Both the position numbers and the translations under genes were made by a program. Below, piece by piece: positions 44,733 to 52,898 of a stretch of DNA of 64,000 bases; the first letter of the stretch is position 1; each line of letters opens with the position of its first letter. Source of the DNA: Bacteroidota bacterium (GTDB lineage Bacteria > Bacteroidota > Bacteroidia > Flavobacteriales > BACL11); assembly GCA_028408365.1 (NCBI GenBank), contig JAOOLD010000004.1:1-64000 (forward strand). Direction: 5' to 3'. The notes beneath the pieces are model-generated. The model saw only the letters and a list, made by a program, of their open reading frames with translations. It was not told the origin of the DNA and made no database searches.

Positions 44733-45443
44733 GTGAAAAATTTAAGTGTAAACATAAACAAAATTGCTACAATTAGAAATGCCAGAGGTGGTCAAGTTCC
44801 CTCTGTTGTTCAAGCAGCTATTAATTCTGAAAAGTTTGGAGCAGACGGAATAACAGTTCATCCAAGGCCTGATGAAAGACATATTACAAGAGAAGATGTA
44901 TATAGTCTCAAAAAAGTTATTAAAAAGGAGTTTAATATTGAGGGTAATCCTACCAAACAATTCATCGATTTAGTTTTGGATATAAAGCCTACTCAAGTAA
45001 CTTTGGTTCCGGACGCCCCCGACGTTTTAACATCAAACAAAGGATGGGACATTAAATCAAATTATAATTTTTTAAAAGAAATTGTTTCTGAGTTTAAAAG
45101 ATTAAAAATTAGAACATCAATTTTTGTTGACCCAAAAGAAAAAATGGTTGAGCTAGCAAAAAAACTTGAAGCTGATCGAGTTGAGCTTTACACCGAGACG
45201 TACGCAAAAAAATTTCCAATTAACAGAGAAAATGCAATAAAAGACTTTTATAAATGTTCGCTACTGGCAAAAAACATAAATATAGGTTTGAATGCTGGTC
45301 ATGACCTCAATTTAGATAATTTGAAATATTTCAGTAGTAAAATAGATAATTTGCTAGAGGTTTCAATTGGACATGCTCTCATTTCTGATTCAGTCTATTT
45401 TGGACTACAGAACACAATATCAATGTACAAACGTTTACTATGA
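44733..45443 (+). CDS. pdxJ: Pyridoxine 5'-phosphate synthase
   Basis: The 236-aa protein has the PdxJ pattern: 'NINKIATIRNARGGQVPSVV', GADGITVHPRPDERHITREDV, 'VTLVPDAPDVLTSNKGWD', 'VELYTETYA', and a late GLNAGHDLNLDNL. It makes pyridoxine phosphate from 1-deoxyxylulose-5-phosphate and amino-acetone phosphate. The start is GTG. An ATG two nt earlier is out of frame and stops at once (ATGTGA). It overlaps the next gene by 4 nt (ATGA). Confidence 0.96.
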   Translation: MKNLSVNINKIATIRNARGGQVPSVVQAAINSEKFGADGITVHPRPDERHITREDVYSLKKVIKKEFNIEGNPTKQFIDLVLDIKPTQVTLVPDAPDVLTSNKGWDIKSNYNFLKEIVSEFKRLKIRTSIFVDPKEKMVELAKKLEADRVELYTETYAKKFPINRENAIKDFYKCSLLAKNINIGLNAGHDLNLDNLKYFSSKIDNLLEVSIGHALISDSVYFGLQNTISMYKRLL

Positions 45444-46198
45444 AGCTTTTTTCTAGGATTTACGGAAGTGGTAAGGATATAATAATTATACATGGTCTTT
45501 TTGGAATGTCAGATAACTGGGCAACATTTGCAAAAAGATTATCTCAGAAATTTAAAGTTCATTGTGTTGATATTAGAAATCATGGTAACTCTCCTCATTC
45601 TAATTTTTTTGATTATGATTTTATATCAGAGGACATCATAAATTATATTAATCAAAATAATATATACAAACCTCACTTGCTTGGCCATTCGTTAGGTGGG
45701 AAGGCTGTAATGAAGTTAGTTTTAGAGAATAAAATCATCTTCGATAAAAGTATTGTTATTGATATTGCACCTAAAGAGTATGATATTTCTTTTCATCAAT
45801 TTTTGCTTGAAAAAATTTCAAAGTTGCGTCTAGAAAATTACACGTCAAGAAATCAAATAGAATTAGATTTATTAAAAAGTTTAAAAAATAAAGTGATCAC
45901 CCAATTTGTTCTAAAAAATTTAAAAAGGGATAATGAAAGATTTTTATGGAGATTTAACTTGTCAGTTTTGAAGTATAATCTTAAAAAAATTAGTCATGCA
46001 AATTTCTGTAAAGGTGTTAGTGATTTGGATATGATGTTTGTAAAAGGTGAAAATTCAGATTATATAGACTCTAAAGATCTGAATAGAATAAGAAATCATT
46101 TTTCAAACTTAAAATTTTGTGAAATAAGTAATGCTGGGCACTGGGTTCATGCAGAAAACCCCAATGATCTTTATGATGAAATTATTAATTTTTTATAG
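45440..46198 (+). CDS. Alpha/beta-hydrolase fold protein
   Basis: The 252-aa protein has the alpha/beta-hydrolase layout: an oxyanion 'IIHGLFGMSDNW' segment, the nucleophile elbow GHSLGGKAV with Ser, and the catalytic His in NAGHWVHAENP. It resembles YbfF-like esterases. The substrate is unknown. It follows pdxJ with an ATGA overlap and its last 6 nt overlap the convergent MBL gene. Confidence 0.88.
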   Translation: MKLFSRIYGSGKDIIIIHGLFGMSDNWATFAKRLSQKFKVHCVDIRNHGNSPHSNFFDYDFISEDIINYINQNNIYKPHLLGHSLGGKAVMKLVLENKIIFDKSIVIDIAPKEYDISFHQFLLEKISKLRLENYTSRNQIELDLLKSLKNKVITQFVLKNLKRDNERFLWRFNLSVLKYNLKKISHANFCKGVSDLDMMFVKGENSDYIDSKDLNRIRNHFSNLKFCEISNAGHWVHAENPNDLYDEIINFL

Positions 46199-47044
46199 AT
46201 AAAAGTTATCGCCCTCTTTAGCGATTCCAAACCCCTTTGATAAAACTTCTTCATGCTCTTTTGAGCTCTCGTCAATCAGTGGATTTGTATGATTAAAATG
46301 TGTGAAAATAATTTTATTCCTTTCTATAGCTTTTAGATTTGAAAATAATTTTAAACTGTCCTTAACTAGAGGATGAGGAATTAAGCTAATATCTCTTTCT
46401 ATTTCTTGTTCGGAAAAAAAAGTACCATCAACTAATGCAAAATCAATGTTTTTGATTAACTCAGTTATGGAAATATTCCATTTTTCCCAATTATCAATAT
46501 CAGGAATATAAATTAGTTTTTTTTCAGAGGTTGCGATTTCAAAACCAACAGTTTCAGAGTAATCTTCTCTATGCGGGACAAGAAATGGTTTTATTTTAAG
46601 ATTAGCGCTAATTTTTATTGTTTTGTTTTTAGAGAGTTTTATTAATTTGATATTCCTTTGTTTTAATAAATGGTTCCAAGGTCCATTATTCTCCAAAAAT
46701 CTTTTCATTTTAGGCATTGCATAAACTCTTAAATCTCTCGATCCTGCAGCTTCATTGCCATAATACATTAAGCCTGTATAGTGTCCAATATGGGCATGTG
46801 TTAAAAAAACTCCTTCAATGTCTTTGATATTTGTTTTTCCCTTTAGAAGTTTTGTTTGAAATTTAATTTCTGGTGATGCATCTATTATCCACTGTTTTTT
46901 TTCAGATTCGTCAACTACAGCTATGCTTGAAACAAATTTTTTTTTAGGATTTAACCATTGATTTAGACAACATGCTTTATTACAATCAATCTGAGGAAAT
47001 CCCCCATCTTGAATTGTTCCAAGAACTTTAACATAATTTCTCAT
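46193..47044 (-). CDS. PqqB-like metallo-beta-lactamase fold protein
   Basis: The 283-aa protein begins VKVLGTIQDGGFPQIDC, close to PqqB. The MBL motif is THAHIGHYTG (82-91), so the usual HxHxDH reads HAHIGH, with Gly in place of Asp. A Cys group (Cys21, Cys25, Cys26) and later HREDYSETVGFE, DGTFFS and FTHFNHTNPL fit the family. PqqB acts in PQQ synthesis, but no other pqq genes are seen here, so it probably has another role. It lies 4 nt after the GNAT gene. Confidence 0.8.
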   Translation of the reverse strand: MRNYVKVLGTIQDGGFPQIDCNKACCLNQWLNPKKKFVSSIAVVDESEKKQWIIDASPEIKFQTKLLKGKTNIKDIEGVFLTHAHIGHYTGLMYYGNEAAGSRDLRVYAMPKMKRFLENNGPWNHLLKQRNIKLIKLSKNKTIKISANLKIKPFLVPHREDYSETVGFEIATSEKKLIYIPDIDNWEKWNISITELIKNIDFALVDGTFFSEQEIERDISLIPHPLVKDSLKLFSNLKAIERNKIIFTHFNHTNPLIDESSKEHEEVLSKGFGIAKEGDNFYL

Positions 47045-47048
47045 TCTT

Positions 47049-47543
47049 TTATTTGATCATTTTTTCGTAACAATAATAAAATTTTTTATGTGCCTTGAGC
47101 AATATCTTACCTTTAAATTTGTATCCTAAACCAATGTAAAAACTATTAGCTATGGTGTTGTCAAAATAAGTGTCAAGGCGTAAAGATTTTTTATTATTTT
47201 TTTTTGCTAACTCTTCAGCAAAGTACATTAATTTTTTACCGATTCCAATTCCCCACTTGTTATGCTTAACAACAAGTCTGTGAATCGTATAAAAACAATT
47301 ATTTTTCCATTTAACATTTTTATATGCTGTATCAATATTTTCATCAATTGTTACACCACCAATTATTTCATCTTGATCAAAAAAAACATAATAATTTTGA
47401 GCTAAAATATCCTTTTTTAATACTTCTTTGTTTGGATATTCATAATCCCATTGGCTAATTTTTTTTGAAATCATTTTTTTTATACTACTTATGTAAAGCT
47501 TAATTAGCTCATCTAGATCTTCTAAAGTGGCTTTTCTAATCAT
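47049..47543 (-). CDS. GNAT-family N-acetyltransferase
   Basis: The ATG at 47543 shares its A with the LuxE-like stop (TAATG) and is preferred. A GTG at 47561 would add six residues. The 164-aa protein opens MIRKATLEDLDELIKLY and has the acetyl-CoA binding segment HKWGIGIGKKLMYFAEEL (R/Q-x-x-G-x-G/A form) plus SLRLDTYFDNTIANSFYI. It transfers acetyl from acetyl-CoA; the acceptor is unknown. It lies between an acyl-protein synthetase-like gene and an MBL gene. Confidence 0.85.
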   Translation of the reverse strand: MIRKATLEDLDELIKLYISSIKKMISKKISQWDYEYPNKEVLKKDILAQNYYVFFDQDEIIGGVTIDENIDTAYKNVKWKNNCFYTIHRLVVKHNKWGIGIGKKLMYFAEELAKKNNKKSLRLDTYFDNTIANSFYIGLGYKFKGKILLKAHKKFYYCYEKMIK

Positions 47544-48490
47544 TATATTAGGTTGTTGCACCCTCTTAATTCAGAACTGCTTAGTCTGCCAATGATATCA
47601 ACACCCTCTTTTTTTTGTATTGCAAAATCTTCAGTAGCAATAAAAGGACAGCTATGCTTATTTGCTAAATCAATAACATTAACAAAACCTCTATTGCATC
47701 CAATTTTGTAGGGATTATTTATATCTCTAATTAAAAATTTCAACCATTTAGGTGTCATATAGTAACTGTCTTTTCTGTAAGCTTGCGACAGCATTTCTGT
47801 CATCCCATATTCTGAATAGACATTTTTTGTTTTAAAATTTTTTTTAAGTAGCTCTATAATTTCGGTCTTTGATTTACTTAGCTTAGAGTTCTTTGCTCCT
47901 CCTGTTTCAATAACAATAGTATCTTCAATTTTGATATCGCAAATTTTAGAAAATTCATACAAAGCAAAAGATACACCAAATAAGATTGTTGGAATTTTGT
48001 TTTTGTTATTTTCTAATATCTGACCCTTTAGTTTATCATAATTTTTCAGGTAATAATCACTTGATGAATACTTACTATTCTTTATAAAATGATTCATCAT
48101 GTAAATGAGTGATGAGTTTTTATTATCTAAATAATTGGGAAGTAAAGCCAAAAAACAATAATCTTTGCTTCTACCAAAAAAACTTTCAAAACAATTAACA
48201 AAGCTTTCTATATAGTTGTTTTTCTCAGCTATATAATGTGTACTTCTTTTACCACCAGTACCACTGCTTAGAAATTTTAGTTCAAAACTAGTTTTTGTGA
48301 GAATTTTTTTAGACTTAAAAAATTGAATTGGCAAAAATGGTATTTCAGTAATTTTCTCAGGTACTTTCGTCTTTTTTATAAGTTTGCAAAAATCAAAATA
48401 TAACTTATTGTTTTGTAATTGATAGTGATAAAGATCAAGACACTGATCAACAAAATCTTTATTGTTATTAATTTGATTGAAGCTATGCAT
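47543..48490 (-). CDS. LuxE-like acyl-protein synthetase/acyltransferase
   Basis: The 315-aa protein matches the LuxE/PaaK-type group. It has EIPFLPIQFFKSKKILT, FLSSGTGGKRSTHYIAE (the serine/glycine motif of acyl-adenylate enzymes), VIETGGAKNS, and YSEYGMTEMLSQAY. LuxE activates a fatty acid and holds it as an acyl-enzyme. There is no luxCDAB here, so it probably serves a cell-envelope or small-molecule acylation. It overlaps the glycosyltransferase by 8 nt and the GNAT by 1 nt. Confidence 0.82.
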   Translation of the reverse strand: MHSFNQINNNKDFVDQCLDLYHYQLQNNKLYFDFCKLIKKTKVPEKITEIPFLPIQFFKSKKILTKTSFELKFLSSGTGGKRSTHYIAEKNNYIESFVNCFESFFGRSKDYCFLALLPNYLDNKNSSLIYMMNHFIKNSKYSSSDYYLKNYDKLKGQILENNKNKIPTILFGVSFALYEFSKICDIKIEDTIVIETGGAKNSKLSKSKTEIIELLKKNFKTKNVYSEYGMTEMLSQAYRKDSYYMTPKWLKFLIRDINNPYKIGCNRGFVNVIDLANKHSCPFIATEDFAIQKKEGVDIIGRLSSSELRGCNNLI

Positions 48491-49535
48491 GCGCTATAAT
48501 TTTGAAAATATCTTTCCAGTTTACAAAATCTTGTTCATAGTTTGCAAAACCATGAATTTCATCTAATTTACCAATAATTTTCTCTAAATCAATTTCTTCT
48601 AATTTAGAAGTTAAACAAAAACCATCCTGACTAAGGTAGCTGCTTAAGTATTCTTGCTCATACTGACCATTTGTTGCAATTAAACATGATTTTTTTTTCA
48701 ATTTTGCTAAATCCATAACTGTTGTATAACCAGATCTCGAAATGACATATTTAGATTCTAGAATCAGTTTATTGAGGGCTTCAGTTTGTAAGTGAGATAT
48801 AGTTCTAGTATTTCCTTGCTTATTAACCAAACTTAGAGAAGGTTTGCATTGTAAAATAATAGACTTTATTTTTAATTTCTTAACAGCCTTGATTAATTTT
48901 TTTTCAAAAATACTTCTTTGTGGTTCAGGTCCAGATACTAATACTAAAAGTTGTTTTTTTGTTATTGTTTTAAAATATTTAAATCTAGAAAGATTAGATA
49001 GGTGCCGAGTTTTTATATATAATTTTGATGAATCTGACAGCGATCCAGAAAGTCGATTTTTTTTGTCATCTACAATCCAACACTCATTAAACCTATTAAT
49101 TAAATTGATGTTTACATAGTTAATTAAAGACATAAAATATTTTGAGCGAATTTCAACTTGATGTGTTACAAAAATTGAGGGTATTTTTTTTGATCTAACA
49201 CCAAATCTGTTATCAGTAATTATTGCATCTATCTTAAATTGATTAATTATTTTATCAGTTATGTATCTTTCATAAATATAATTATATATCAGCTTGTAAA
49301 TCTGTAAAAATATAGCAAAACTTGCACCTATGTATTTGCTGTAAAGAATTGGCATTGCTTTTAACCTTACAAAATCATGATTAGGAAATTCTTTTTTTAA
49401 AAAGTGTAAAGGTTTATTGTCGCATCCAATAATAACTTCATATCCATATTCATTCAATTTTCTAATTATCTTAACACATCTACTTGCATGACCTAAGCCC
49501 CAGTCCATAGGAGTGATTAAAACTCTTTTTTTCAT
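48483..49535 (-). CDS. MurG-like/GT28-type glycosyltransferase
   Basis: The 350-aa protein starts MKKRVLITPMDWGLGHASR, the glycosyltransferase B-fold opening, and has 'SKYVISRSGYTTVMDLAKLKK' and 'KSCLIATNGQYEQEYLS' that bind the nucleotide sugar. These fit a family of UDP-GlcNAc-like transferases in Bacteroidota. Donor and acceptor are unknown. It heads a four-gene operon with the LuxE-like, GNAT and MBL genes and is divergent from trmB. Confidence 0.82.
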   Translation of the reverse strand: MKKRVLITPMDWGLGHASRCVKIIRKLNEYGYEVIIGCDNKPLHFLKKEFPNHDFVRLKAMPILYSKYIGASFAIFLQIYKLIYNYIYERYITDKIINQFKIDAIITDNRFGVRSKKIPSIFVTHQVEIRSKYFMSLINYVNINLINRFNECWIVDDKKNRLSGSLSDSSKLYIKTRHLSNLSRFKYFKTITKKQLLVLVSGPEPQRSIFEKKLIKAVKKLKIKSIILQCKPSLSLVNKQGNTRTISHLQTEALNKLILESKYVISRSGYTTVMDLAKLKKKSCLIATNGQYEQEYLSSYLSQDGFCLTSKLEEIDLEKIIGKLDEIHGFANYEQDFVNWKDIFKIIAHA

Positions 49536-49548
49536 TATATGAAATGAT

Positions 49549-49556
49549 TATTTTTG
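49549..49556 (+). promoter_or_regulatory. Predicted -7 box (TATTTTTG) for the trmB operon
   Basis: An exact TAnnTTTG match 10 nt before the TTG start at 49567, in the 31-bp divergent gap. Confidence 0.45.
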
Positions 49557-49566
49557 AAAAAAAATT

Positions 49567-50241
49567 TTGGGTAAAAATAAATTAAAAAAATTTGATGATT
49601 TAAATAATTTTTCCAATGTGATTCAGCCAAAAATTGAAGAGCTCAAAAAAGATTATTTACATAAAGGATTGTGGAGAAGGAAAATCTTTAAAAATAATAA
49701 TGAAATATGCCTTGAGCTGGGGTGTGGTAAAGGTGAGTATACTGTTGAGCTTGCAAAAAGAAATCCTCATATAAACTACATAGGCATAGATATAAAAGGA
49801 GCGAGAATTTGGTCTGGTGCCAGTGAATCTAAAAAATTAAAAAACATTTTCTTTTTAAGAACAAGAATAGAGTTTTTAAATAATTTTTTTGATGAGGAAG
49901 AAATCAATTTAATTTGGATTACTTTTCCAGATCCTCACATAAAAAAAAGAAATGAGTCAAGAAGATTAACTCACAAGAATTTTCTTAATATTTACAAAAC
50001 TATTTTGTCAAGAAAAGGGTTTATTAATTTAAAAACTGACAGTGAGTTTTTGCATGGATACACGCTTGGGGTTTTGTCAAATTTAAACTGTAAGATTATA
50101 CAATCAACTAATGACTTGTATAATTCTCAAATTTGCTCAAAAGATTGTGAAATCAAAACTTTCTATGAGCAAAAATTTTTGAAATTAGGTAAGAAAATTA
50201 CATATATAAAATTTAAATTTGAATATCAATGTCTAAGTTAA
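49567..50241 (+). CDS. trmB: tRNA (guanine-N7)-methyltransferase
   Basis: The 224-aa protein has the SAM motif CLELGCGKGEYTVELAKRNP, then 'NYIGIDIKGARIWSGASES' and the family signature TFPDPHIKKRNESRRLTHKNF. It methylates G46 of tRNA. The start is TTG: the reading from it (MGKNKLKKFDDL) matches the usual TrmB start and no nearby ATG is in frame. It overlaps mrp by 13 nt. Confidence 0.94.
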   Translation: MGKNKLKKFDDLNNFSNVIQPKIEELKKDYLHKGLWRRKIFKNNNEICLELGCGKGEYTVELAKRNPHINYIGIDIKGARIWSGASESKKLKNIFFLRTRIEFLNNFFDEEEINLIWITFPDPHIKKRNESRRLTHKNFLNIYKTILSRKGFINLKTDSEFLHGYTLGVLSNLNCKIIQSTNDLYNSQICSKDCEIKTFYEQKFLKLGKKITYIKFKFEYQCLS

Positions 50242-51335
50242 CAAAAGATAATGTTTTTAAACTGTTAAATGACGGGTTCAATGATAACCATTTCAATCTA
50301 TCAGTCGATAATATTACCAACCTTCAGCTGTTTGGAAATGATATAATCATAGATGTTAAAATTCAAAACCCTACCCTCTCTTATAAAAAGAAGTTAGAAA
50401 AGTTTATCAATGAAATTATTTTAAGTCAATTTTCAACTTGTAGAATTAAGCTTAATTTCAACCTTGAAGTTTCAAAAAATAATGTTCAAATCAAAGGAGA
50501 ACGAATAAAAGGAGTTAAAAATATTATAGCTGTGAGTTCTGGTAAAGGAGGTGTAGGGAAATCAACAATTACATCAAATTTAGCTGTTGGATTATCTGAA
50601 AATGGATTTAAAGTTGGGGTTGTTGACGCAGATATTTATGGTCCGTCAATGCACTTAATGTTAGACTTAGAAGGAAAAATCCCTAAATCAATTAATGTTG
50701 ATGGGATAAATAAGATTGACCCTTTAGAAAATTATGGTGTAAAAGTTTTAAGTATTGGTTTTTTTGCTCAATCAAAGCAAGCTTTAGTATGGAGAGGCCC
50801 TATGGCTACCAAGGCATTGAATCAGCTAATTTGGGATGCTCATTGGGGAGACTTAGACTACCTTCTTGTAGATTTGCCACCTGGAACTGGAGATATTCAT
50901 CTTTCTTTAGTTCAATCAATACCGGTTACAGGTGCAATCGTTATTTCAACACCTCAGCCTATTTCAGTCGCAGACGCAAGAAAAGGGATAAATATGTTTC
51001 AGATGGATAGTATTAAGGTTCCAGTTGTTGGGTTAATTGAAAACATGTCATATTTTGTAGATGAAAGTAAAATCAAGCATCATATCTTTGGAAAAGATGG
51101 TGGAAAAATTCTAGCTGATAATATGAATGTAAATTTTCTTGGTGAAATCCCACTTATTGAATCAATTAGAGTAGCTTCTGACATTGGAAGACCTGCTGTT
51201 TTGCAAGGTGATACTGATATTGCGAAAAGATTCTTAAATTTGTGTAGAAAGTTAGTGGATTTTGTCGAAGAAAGAAATAAAAAAATTCAAGAAACAGAAT
51301 CAGTTAAGATAACACACAACAAAGGCTGCTCTTAA
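50229..51335 (+). CDS. Mrp/NBP35-family P-loop iron-sulfur carrier ATPase
   Basis: The 368-aa protein has an N-terminal MIP18-like domain (about 1-85) and then a P-loop ATPase with Walker A GKGGVGKST (105-113), 'VVDADIYGPSMHLML', VWRGPMATKALNQLIWD and LLVDLPPGTGDIHLSL. The usual CxxC of ApbC is not seen in the region around ENMSYFVDE, which is common in this branch. It loads iron-sulfur clusters onto target proteins. Its stop directly adjoins the next ATG. Confidence 0.94.
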   Translation: MSKLTKDNVFKLLNDGFNDNHFNLSVDNITNLQLFGNDIIIDVKIQNPTLSYKKKLEKFINEIILSQFSTCRIKLNFNLEVSKNNVQIKGERIKGVKNIIAVSSGKGGVGKSTITSNLAVGLSENGFKVGVVDADIYGPSMHLMLDLEGKIPKSINVDGINKIDPLENYGVKVLSIGFFAQSKQALVWRGPMATKALNQLIWDAHWGDLDYLLVDLPPGTGDIHLSLVQSIPVTGAIVISTPQPISVADARKGINMFQMDSIKVPVVGLIENMSYFVDESKIKHHIFGKDGGKILADNMNVNFLGEIPLIESIRVASDIGRPAVLQGDTDIAKRFLNLCRKLVDFVEERNKKIQETESVKITHNKGCS

Positions 51336-51584
51336 ATGAAAACATCAAAAAAAAACAAGTTATACTACAAAGTTGACCAAGCATTAGATAATATCAGGCC
51401 ATACTTAAAGGTTGACGGAGGTGATATTGATTTAATTGAAGTAACAAAAGATAAAATAGCTAAGGTTAAGTTCACTGGATCTTGTGCGACTTGTGACGTG
51501 AGTATGATGACCTTTAGAAACGGTATTGAAACAACAATAAAGAAAAACGTACCTGAAATCAAAGAAGTTATCGAAATTATTTAG
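51336..51584 (+). CDS. NifU-like C-terminal-domain protein
   Basis: The 82-aa protein has IRPYLKVDGGDIDLIEV and the cluster-binding CATC in FTGSCATCDVSMMTFRNGIE. It is the minimal NifU C-domain form and probably passes clusters with Mrp, whose gene ends at the preceding base. The window thus encodes two proteins of this type. Confidence 0.93.
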   Translation: MKTSKKNKLYYKVDQALDNIRPYLKVDGGDIDLIEVTKDKIAKVKFTGSCATCDVSMMTFRNGIETTIKKNVPEIKEVIEII

Positions 51585-51625
51585 ACTAATTCTAAATAAA
51601 TAATTCATCAATTTTTTTAGAGATT

Positions 51626-51661
51626 TTTGCTTTACCAAACAAAAGAAGTGTGGTATATTTG
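51626..51661 (+). promoter_or_regulatory. Predicted promoter of the act-cox operon
   Basis: The -7 box TATATTTG at 51654-51661 is an exact match 18 nt before actA. A TTTG at 51626-51629 lies 24 nt before it, a little wider than the 21 nt seen elsewhere in this window. Confidence 0.55.
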
Positions 51662-51679
51662 TTATAGAATAAAAAACTG

Positions 51680-52894
51680 ATGAATAAGGTGTTGCATTTA
51701 GGTAGAAAAATCTGTTTAGCTCTAACATTTTCGTTTTTATTTTCCAATATACTTTTTGCCCAAATCGATGGTGAAGAGCTCTATAAAACAAATTGTACTG
51801 CTTGTCATTTGATGACTGACAAAAGATTAGTAGGTCCGGGACTTAAAGGTGTAACTGATAAGTATTCAAAGGACTGGCTTAAAAAATGGATTATTAACTC
51901 TCAGGAGTTTATTGCATCAGGAGATGAAAAAGCAATTGCTATATATGAAGAGTACAACAAGCAAATCATGCCAGCTTTTTATTTTACTGATGAAGAATTC
52001 GATGCTCTTTTTGCTTATTTAGAAAATCCACCCGTTGAAGAAATTGCTGAAGCTGTTGTTGCCTCAACAGAGCAAGTTTCCTCATCAAACAAATACCTAC
52101 CCATCATTATTCTAATATCAATCTTATCAATATCATACATATTGCTGATACTAAAAAATAAACTAAAATCAAGCTTAGGAGAGGAAACTGAATCAATACC
52201 ACAGACATTTTATAATCAATACAAACTTTTTATTTCCAACAAAACAAATTTAGTTTTTACTGGTATTATTGCATTTGTTGTAATATCAAATTTTGCCTAT
52301 TCAACAATGATGGGAATTGGAGTATATGCTCAGTATCAACCTGAGCAGCCAATTGCTTTCTCACACGAACTGCATTCAGGAATTAACGGTGTTGATTGTA
52401 ATTATTGTCATTCCTCAGCCAGACACAGTAAGCACTCTGGAATACCATCTGCTAACGTATGTATGAATTGCCATACATATATTAACGAAGGAACCGATGA
52501 AGAAGGAACTAAAGAGATAGCTAAAATATATGAAGCTGTTGGTTTTGATCAAGACTCAAGAACATACATTGAGGGGTACACACAAAAACCTATTGAGTGG
52601 GTTAGAATTCATAATTTACCAGACCATGCTTATTTTAACCATTCTCAGCATGTTGTTGCTGGGCAAATAGAGTGCCAAGAATGTCATGGTCCTATACAGG
52701 AAATGGAAGAGGTATACCAGTACAGTGAACTAACTATGGGGTGGTGTATTGAGTGTCATAGAGAATCTGAGGTTAAAATGGAAGGTAACGAATATTATGC
52801 CAAATTACACGAAGAGCTCAAAGCAAAGCACGGTAAAGACGTTTTTACTGTTGAAGAAATTGGAGGCTTAGAATGTGCAAAATGTCACTATTAA
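51680..52894 (+). CDS. actA: Alternative complex III subunit A, multihaem cytochrome c (ActA)
   Basis: The 404-aa protein has a signal peptide (cleavage near LFAQ) and six CxxCH haem motifs. The first, CTACH, lies in an N-terminal monohaem domain. After a transmembrane helix (about 130-155) and a second one (about 190-212) come CNYCH, CMNCH, CQECH, CIECH and CAKCH. The last five form the pentahaem ActA domain. It collects electrons from the complex and passes them on in the periplasm. A fused monohaem domain in front of the pentahaem part is common in Flavobacteriia. Confidence 0.93.
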   Translation: MNKVLHLGRKICLALTFSFLFSNILFAQIDGEELYKTNCTACHLMTDKRLVGPGLKGVTDKYSKDWLKKWIINSQEFIASGDEKAIAIYEEYNKQIMPAFYFTDEEFDALFAYLENPPVEEIAEAVVASTEQVSSSNKYLPIIILISILSISYILLILKNKLKSSLGEETESIPQTFYNQYKLFISNKTNLVFTGIIAFVVISNFAYSTMMGIGVYAQYQPEQPIAFSHELHSGINGVDCNYCHSSARHSKHSGIPSANVCMNCHTYINEGTDEEGTKEIAKIYEAVGFDQDSRTYIEGYTQKPIEWVRIHNLPDHAYFNHSQHVVAGQIECQECHGPIQEMEEVYQYSELTMGWCIECHRESEVKMEGNEYYAKLHEELKAKHGKDVFTVEEIGGLECAKCHY

Positions 52895-52898
52895 ATTT

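Noticed and set aside
51432-51791. Open frame of about 119 codons crossing the NifU-like end and actA start on the minus strand
   Set aside because: It covers two real plus-strand genes and the act promoter, and has no recognisable domain.
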